From: DATKCJ01 sp035513275
GTDB taxonomy: Bacteria; Verrucomicrobiota; Verrucomicrobiia; Opitutales; Opitutaceae
Length of the DNA: 11,279 nt
Direction of reading: 5' to 3'
NCBI GenBank assembly: GCA_035513275.1
Contig: DATKCJ010000397.1
Location: 1 to 11,279 of the forward strand
A program made the translations under genes and the position numbers. Position 1 is the stretch's first letter. Each line of letters starts with the position of its first letter. Shown here piece by piece: positions 7,901-11,279 of this stretch. The notes beneath the pieces were generated by a model. It saw nothing but the letters and a program-made list of their open reading frames with translations. It ran no database searches and was not told the DNA's origin.

Positions 7901-8188
7901 GCCGATGGGCGCATCAAGAGCGCGTGCCAGCAGGTCTGCCCGACCGAGGCGATCGTGTTTGGCGATATCAGGGACGAGTCCACCGCGGTCTCGAAGGCCA
8001 AGCACGACCCGCGCACCTACGAGGTGCTCGGCTACCTGAACACGCGGCCGCGCATCAGCTACATTGCGAAGATCCGCAATCCGAACAAGGCGATGCCCGA
8101 CTACAACGCGCTGCCGTTGAGCCGAGTCGAATACAACAACAAGAACCACCCGGCGCACCACGAGGGCGGCGGCGAACACCACGAATGA
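4913..8188 (+). CDS. actB: Alternative complex III iron-sulfur/molybdopterin-fold subunit ActB
   Basis: At 1091 residues this is the fused ActB: a molybdopterin-oxidoreductase-like region (about 90-790) followed by an NrfC/PsrB-type ferredoxin domain (about 800-1075). The N-terminus has the extended Tat form of this family: some 50 residues with YWRSLDELSQ and REFPEGA, then DRRQFVK (Arg53, Arg54), a hydrophobic stretch and LAGC (Cys74), which looks like a lipobox. Cluster-binding cysteines are CIGCNACVVAC (from 813), CQHCELAPCEMVCP (from 875), CVGTRYCANNCPY (from 907) and CTFC (from 970) with CQQVCP (from 1005). The third set lacks one Cys (CxxT), fitting a 3Fe-4S site as known for ActB. Members of this family are known not to need molybdenum cofactor. 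The C-terminus is His-rich (NHPAHHEGGGEHHE). The ATG at 4913 overlaps the actA stop; an in-frame TTG six codons upstream is less likely. A 340-bp gap separates it from actC. Confidence 0.95.
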   Translation: MKRKFEHPAPSERELTGPRYWRSLDELSQAPGFREQMEREFPEGASESNEVDRRQFVKLMAASFALGGIGLAGCRRPEGLILPYSKSIENIVPGLPLYYATAMPVRGDAIPLLAETHQGRPTKLEGNPSYSPLGGSCSLAAQASILELYDPDRAHGSSHGSAALDPAGVHDLLAAVSSRYSATRGEGLAFLAGESSSPTRAALIAAIKQKMPAAVWAEYEAVDVSNPTEAATAIAGRPAKPYYRFDRATRILSLDADFLQSEPGALVHARDFAKTRRITGETEMSRLYVAESHFTITGSNADHRLRVASSAIPALAGAIASRVFKATGASADLVAESEKLAAGVEFEAKWLDACAADLVAAGEKALVLAGFGHAPGVHALALAVNTTLGAYGKTVHFRAIEANEAVSIGELAEKVKAGSVKTLVVLGGNPIYNAPADLDWAALQKSVGEVIRHGYHVDETSEAAGVHIAASHYLESWGDTRTANGTLLAIQPMIRPLFPSLSEIEVLARIAGDSATDGYALVHRTFMARDGADEAGFRKFLHDGLLDRSSWERIGAAPSVAAANITTQMASSAAPTAASLEVRFEVDVKTDDGRYANNGWLQECPEPITKISWDNAILVSPRLAKELGIEADGALIQVARKNANKFQIGKQEAPIGELTIGGRTIRGPLHIQPGLANYTIVVPLGYGRSAAGRVGNDVGFNAYPIRTSTAAAFATGATLTVTGDTMLLANTQEHWAMEGRELVREGNLEEFQADPNFARSFGMEAHTPPIYGKDEGMSLAQKATLTPRGNSLYETPDFTADQQWGMSIDLNTCIGCNACVVACQAENNIPIVGKDQVLRGREMHWIRLDRYYTTGSTDNSEIPEDPQVALQPMTCQHCELAPCEMVCPVNATVHDEQGLNVMAYNRCVGTRYCANNCPYKVRRFNFFNWNERQIDSLYMGPLGPKNTSELVKMAKNPDVTVRMRGVMEKCTFCVQRIEQAKIEAKAKAGASGNTLVADGRIKSACQQVCPTEAIVFGDIRDESTAVSKAKHDPRTYEVLGYLNTRPRISYIAKIRNPNKAMPDYNALPLSRVEYNNKNHPAHHEGGGEHHE

Positions 8189-8210
8189 GCGTGAAAACCC
8201 TCATCTCCGA

Positions 8211-8239
8211 TGTAGGTGACGTTCTGCTGGCCAGCAGAA
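8211..8239. repeat. GTAG-headed element with perfect 18-bp palindrome
   Basis: TGTAGG (8211-8216) precedes the perfect palindrome TTCTGCTGG/CCAGCAGAA at 8222-8239, starting 34 bp past the actB stop. In RNA it would form a stem of about 7 bp once a minimal loop is allowed. It begins TGTAGGTG like the left arm of the pair at 1515, so it is placed in the same REP-like class. No T-run follows, so a strong intrinsic terminator is not supported. Confidence 0.55.
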
Positions 8240-8250
8240 ATGCAGTCGAA

Positions 8251-8284
8251 TGTAGCCGCCGAGCGGGAGAACCGCGCTCGCGGC
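8251..8284. repeat. GTAG-headed imperfect hairpin
   Basis: TGTAG at 8251-8255 leads into GCCGCCGAGCG (8255-8265), which pairs with CGCTCGCGGC (8275-8284) through a 10-bp stem with one bulged C. It looks like a diverged copy of the same class as the pair that follows, but the stem sequence differs. Confidence 0.45.
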
Positions 8285-8308
8285 ACGGTTTGAACCGGAA
8301 GAAACTCC

Positions 8309-8370
8309 GTCGTGGCCCTGCGCGTGAGCGCAGGGATCCGGATCCCGCCGCTCACGCGGCGGGCTACAAC
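8309..8370. repeat. REPIN-like head-to-head hairpin pair inside the ACIII operon
   Basis: Two abutting 31-nt arms (8309-8339 and 8340-8370) form a near-palindrome with 25 of 31 positions matching, centred on GGGATCC/GGATCCC. Each arm folds by itself: CCCTGCGC-GTGA-GCGCAGGG (8316-8335) on the left and CCCGCCGC-TCAC-GCGGCGGG (8344-8363) on the right, both perfect 8-bp stems with 4-nt loops. The four differences within the stems are two complete base-pair exchanges. The heads are GTGG on the left and GTAG (minus strand) on the right. The element lies in the gap between actB and actC. Confidence 0.82.
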
Positions 8371-8386
8371 CGGAGAAGTTTCTTGG

Positions 8387-8439
8387 GAGGTAACGAGGCG
8401 GATGGACGAGTGAGCACGGCCGGACTGCCTCGTCACCTC
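8387..8439. repeat. Imperfect 15-bp inverted repeat upstream of actC
   Basis: Arms GAGGTAACGAGGCGG (8387-8401) and CTGCCTCGTCACCTC (8425-8439) match at 13 of 15 positions as an inverted repeat around a 23-nt loop. The segment 8427-8446 also matches 561-580, inside the first REP pair, at 17 of 20 positions. It therefore appears to be a second dispersed repeat motif rather than a local coincidence. No function is assigned. Confidence 0.5.
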
Positions 8440-8451
8440 GGCAGCTACGTC

Positions 8452-8471
8452 AAAGCGCGGCTTTCCACTAC
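8452..8471 (-). repeat. Short GTAG-headed hairpin, minus orientation
   Basis: Read on the minus strand, GTAG (8471-8468) and TGG are followed by AAAGC-CGC-GCTTT (8464-8452). The 5-bp stem is weaker than in the other elements. It is listed because it keeps the head-plus-stem plan and sits in the same gap. Confidence 0.3.
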
Positions 8472-8514
8472 GTGGGCACGGCTAAGTCTCGCGACTACGG
8501 CGCAAACACCTTTC

Positions 8515-8519
8515 GGAGG
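8515..8519 (+). promoter_or_regulatory. Shine-Dalgarno sequence of actC
   Basis: GGAGG ends 9 nt before the ATG at 8529 and is the best ribosome-binding site in the window. It fixes the actC start at 8529 rather than at an in-frame upstream codon near 8472. It also shows that actC can initiate independently of the distant actB stop. Confidence 0.8.
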
Positions 8520-8528
8520 AAATCGCTG

Positions 8529-9950
<1,422 letters not shown>

Positions 9951-9955
9951 GCGAC

Positions 9956-10489
9956 ATGGCTGACAACACACACGGATTGCTCGCCGCTTTCGAAACCCCC
10001 GCCGCCATCATGGCCGCGGCGGAGAAGGTGCGCGACGCCGGTTACCAGCGTTGGGATGTGCACACTCCGTTTCCTGTGCACGGGATGGATCACGCCATGG
10101 GCCTGCGCCGCTCGAAGGTGCCGCGCTTTACGCTCGTCGGCGGGCTGACTGGATTCACAACCGGCATGCTCATGATCTGGTGGATGGGCGGCGTGGACTA
10201 TCCGCTGATCGTCGGCGGCAAGCCGCTATTCAGCCCGTTGTTCGCTTTCCCGCCTTCCTACGAGCTCACGATTTTGCTTTCGGCCTTCGGCAGCATCATC
10301 GGCATGTTTGTCCTGAACAAACTTCCGATGCACTACCACCCGGTGCTCAAGCACGGGCAGGCGAGCCGCATGACGAGCGACCGGTTTTTCGTCGTCATCG
10401 ATGCGCGAGACCCGGAGTTTCACCCAGGGAAGACCCGCGAGTTCCTTCTCGCCGCGGGCGCAACGGAGGTCTCCGAACTGGAGAACTGA
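9956..10489 (+). CDS. actD: Alternative complex III subunit ActD (DUF3341 family)
   Basis: The 177-residue protein has two membrane helices (about 58-80 and 102-124) joined by a loop with SPLFAFPPSYE, and soluble N- and C-terminal parts. The N-terminal ETPAAIMAAAEKVRDAGYQRWDVHTPFPVHGMD and the Met/His-containing KLPMHYHPV after helix 2 are typical of DUF3341/ActD. ActD packs against ActC in ACIII and is thought to contribute to the quinol or proton-access region; it binds no metal cofactor. The ATG at 9956 is chosen. An in-frame TTG at 9947 that overlaps the actC stop would add three residues. No clear Shine-Dalgarno sequence is present, so coupling to actC translation is likely. actE starts 1 nt after the stop. 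Confidence 0.94.
   Translation: MADNTHGLLAAFETPAAIMAAAEKVRDAGYQRWDVHTPFPVHGMDHAMGLRRSKVPRFTLVGGLTGFTTGMLMIWWMGGVDYPLIVGGKPLFSPLFAFPPSYELTILLSAFGSIIGMFVLNKLPMHYHPVLKHGQASRMTSDRFFVVIDARDPEFHPGKTREFLLAAGATEVSELEN
10480..10483 (+). promoter_or_regulatory. Shine-Dalgarno sequence of actE
   Basis: GGAG lies inside the last codons of actD, 7 nt before the ATG at 10491. It supports that start over the longer in-frame reading from about 10401, whose extra N-terminal residues merely overlap the actD coding sequence in another frame. Confidence 0.65.
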
Positions 10490-10490
10490 A

Positions 10491-11111
10491 ATGCGCTACG
10501 TCTACCTCGTCTTCGGTCTCCTCTTGATTCTGGCGGTTTCACTCGCCGGATTCCGCGGCGCGAAATTCACGCGCCCGCCGATCGAGATCTTCGACGACAT
10601 GGACCGTCAGTTGAAGGTGAAGGCGCAGGCTGTGAGCCCGTTCTTCGCGGATGGACGAGCCGACCGGCCCACGCCGGCGAACACCGTCGCACGCGGCCAC
10701 CTCGATGCCGACGACGCGTTATTCCGCGGTCGCGATGCGAACGCCGAGTTCGTCGCGGGTTATCCGGAATCGCTCACCATCGACGAGACACTCGTGCGCC
10801 GCGGACAGAACCGTTACATGATCTATTGCGCGCCGTGCCACGGTGCAGTCGGTGACGGCAACGGCATCACGAAGAGCTATGGCATGGGCGCCACTGTGAC
10901 TCTGCTCGACGAGCGGCTCCGCACGATGGTCTCCGGCGAAATCTTCAACACGATCACGAACGGCAAGAACACGATGCGCCCCTACGGCGACAAGCTCGAC
11001 GCGCAGGATCGCTGGGCAGTCGTCGCCTACGTGCGCGCCCTCCAGCGCGCCTCGCACGCGAGCGCGGCCGATGTGCCCGAGTCGGCAAAGGCAGAACTTG
11101 GATTGAAATGA
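10491..11111 (+). CDS. actE: Alternative complex III monohaem cytochrome c subunit ActE
   Basis: The 206-residue protein has an N-terminal hydrophobic segment (about 3-20), a linker beginning GAKFTRPPIEIFDDMDRQ, which is typical of ActE, and a C-terminal class I cytochrome c domain. There is one haem site, CAPCH (113-117), within NRYMIYCAPCHGAVGDGNG. The likely axial ligand is Met162 in NTMRPYGDKL, and the final helix contains DRWAVVAYVRALQ. It acts in the periplasm, passing electrons from ActA towards the terminal oxidase. There is no Cys at the end of the hydrophobic segment (SLAGFRG), so it is not an obvious lipoprotein and is probably held by an uncleaved helix. Its stop overlaps the actF start by 4 bp. 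Confidence 0.95.
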   Translation: MRYVYLVFGLLLILAVSLAGFRGAKFTRPPIEIFDDMDRQLKVKAQAVSPFFADGRADRPTPANTVARGHLDADDALFRGRDANAEFVAGYPESLTIDETLVRRGQNRYMIYCAPCHGAVGDGNGITKSYGMGATVTLLDERLRTMVSGEIFNTITNGKNTMRPYGDKLDAQDRWAVVAYVRALQRASHASAADVPESAKAELGLK

Positions 11112-11279
11112 GCACCCGCGCACAAACGAGTCCCACCGCATCCGCCGCTGCCCCCGCGTCAGCCGCCGGCATGATGCCGCTCATCGTGGGCCTCGCGGGC
11201 ATCGCCGTCACGGTGATAGGATTCTTCGTCTCAGGCGCGTCGAAGGTCGCGGCTTCGTGGCTGATCGCGCTCACGTTCT
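11108..11279 (+). CDS. actF: Alternative complex III NrfD-like membrane subunit ActF, N-terminal part
   Basis: The frame starts at the ATG overlapping the actE stop (ATGA) and stays open to the right edge, giving 57 residues. A short Ala/Ser/Pro-rich N-terminus (MSTRAQTSPTASAAAPA) is followed by a membrane helix (MMPLIVGLAGIAVTVIGFF) and the beginning of a second (SWLIALTF). Too little remains for a diagnostic motif. Assignment rests on position after actE and on the membrane-protein character, since ActF follows ActE in the conserved actABCDEF order and is a multi-helix NrfD-like protein related to ActC. Confidence 0.82.
   Translation, partial: MSTRAQTSPTASAAAPASAAGMMPLIVGLAGIAVTVIGFFVSGASKVAASWLIALTF

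Noticed and set aside
8223..8363. The hairpins after actB as an intrinsic transcription terminator.
   Set aside because: Stems are strong but none is followed by a T-tract on the plus strand, and the operon clearly continues in actC to actF.

Overview
The window is GC-rich bacterial chromosomal DNA with dense coding and clean gene boundaries. Its main content is a near-complete operon for alternative complex III (ACIII), the quinol:electron-acceptor oxidoreductase that replaces the cytochrome bc1 complex in several phyla. Gene content, scarce Shine-Dalgarno sequences, high GC and abundant GTAG-headed intergenic hairpins suggest a Verrucomicrobiota member, possibly Opitutaceae. That assignment is inference: no rRNA or other marker gene is present.

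Layout. Positions 1-411 (minus): N-terminal part of succinyl-CoA ligase beta (sucC). 412-630: intergenic, mostly a perfect inverted pair of REP-like hairpins. 631-1389 (minus): ribonuclease PH (rph). 1390-1635: intergenic with a single hairpin and a second REP pair. 1636-3828 (minus): membrane-bound hybrid histidine kinase with two PAS-like domains and a C-terminal receiver. 3829-4250: divergent control region with an AT-rich patch and a possible 57-residue signal-bearing ORF. 4251 to the right edge (plus): actA, actB, actC, actD, actE and the beginning of actF.

How the genes work together. ActC and ActF are multi-pass NrfD-like membrane subunits, with ActC the likely quinol-oxidising one. 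Electrons pass to the iron-sulfur clusters of ActB, then to the five haems of ActA and the single haem of ActE, and on to a terminal oxidase, probably encoded beyond the right edge. ActD is a small two-helix membrane subunit. actA/actB and actE/actF overlap by 4 bp, actC/actD are 5 nt apart and actD/actE 1 nt apart. By contrast actB and actC are separated by 340 bp filled with hairpins.

The most interesting signal is the intergenic repeats. At least eight hairpins headed by GTAG or GTGG lie in three gaps. Three pairs are arranged head to head like REPINs, each pair with its own stem sequence. In two of the pairs all or nearly all differences between arms either preserve base pairing or fall in the loop, so the secondary structure itself appears to be conserved. 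One pair sits inside the ACIII operon.
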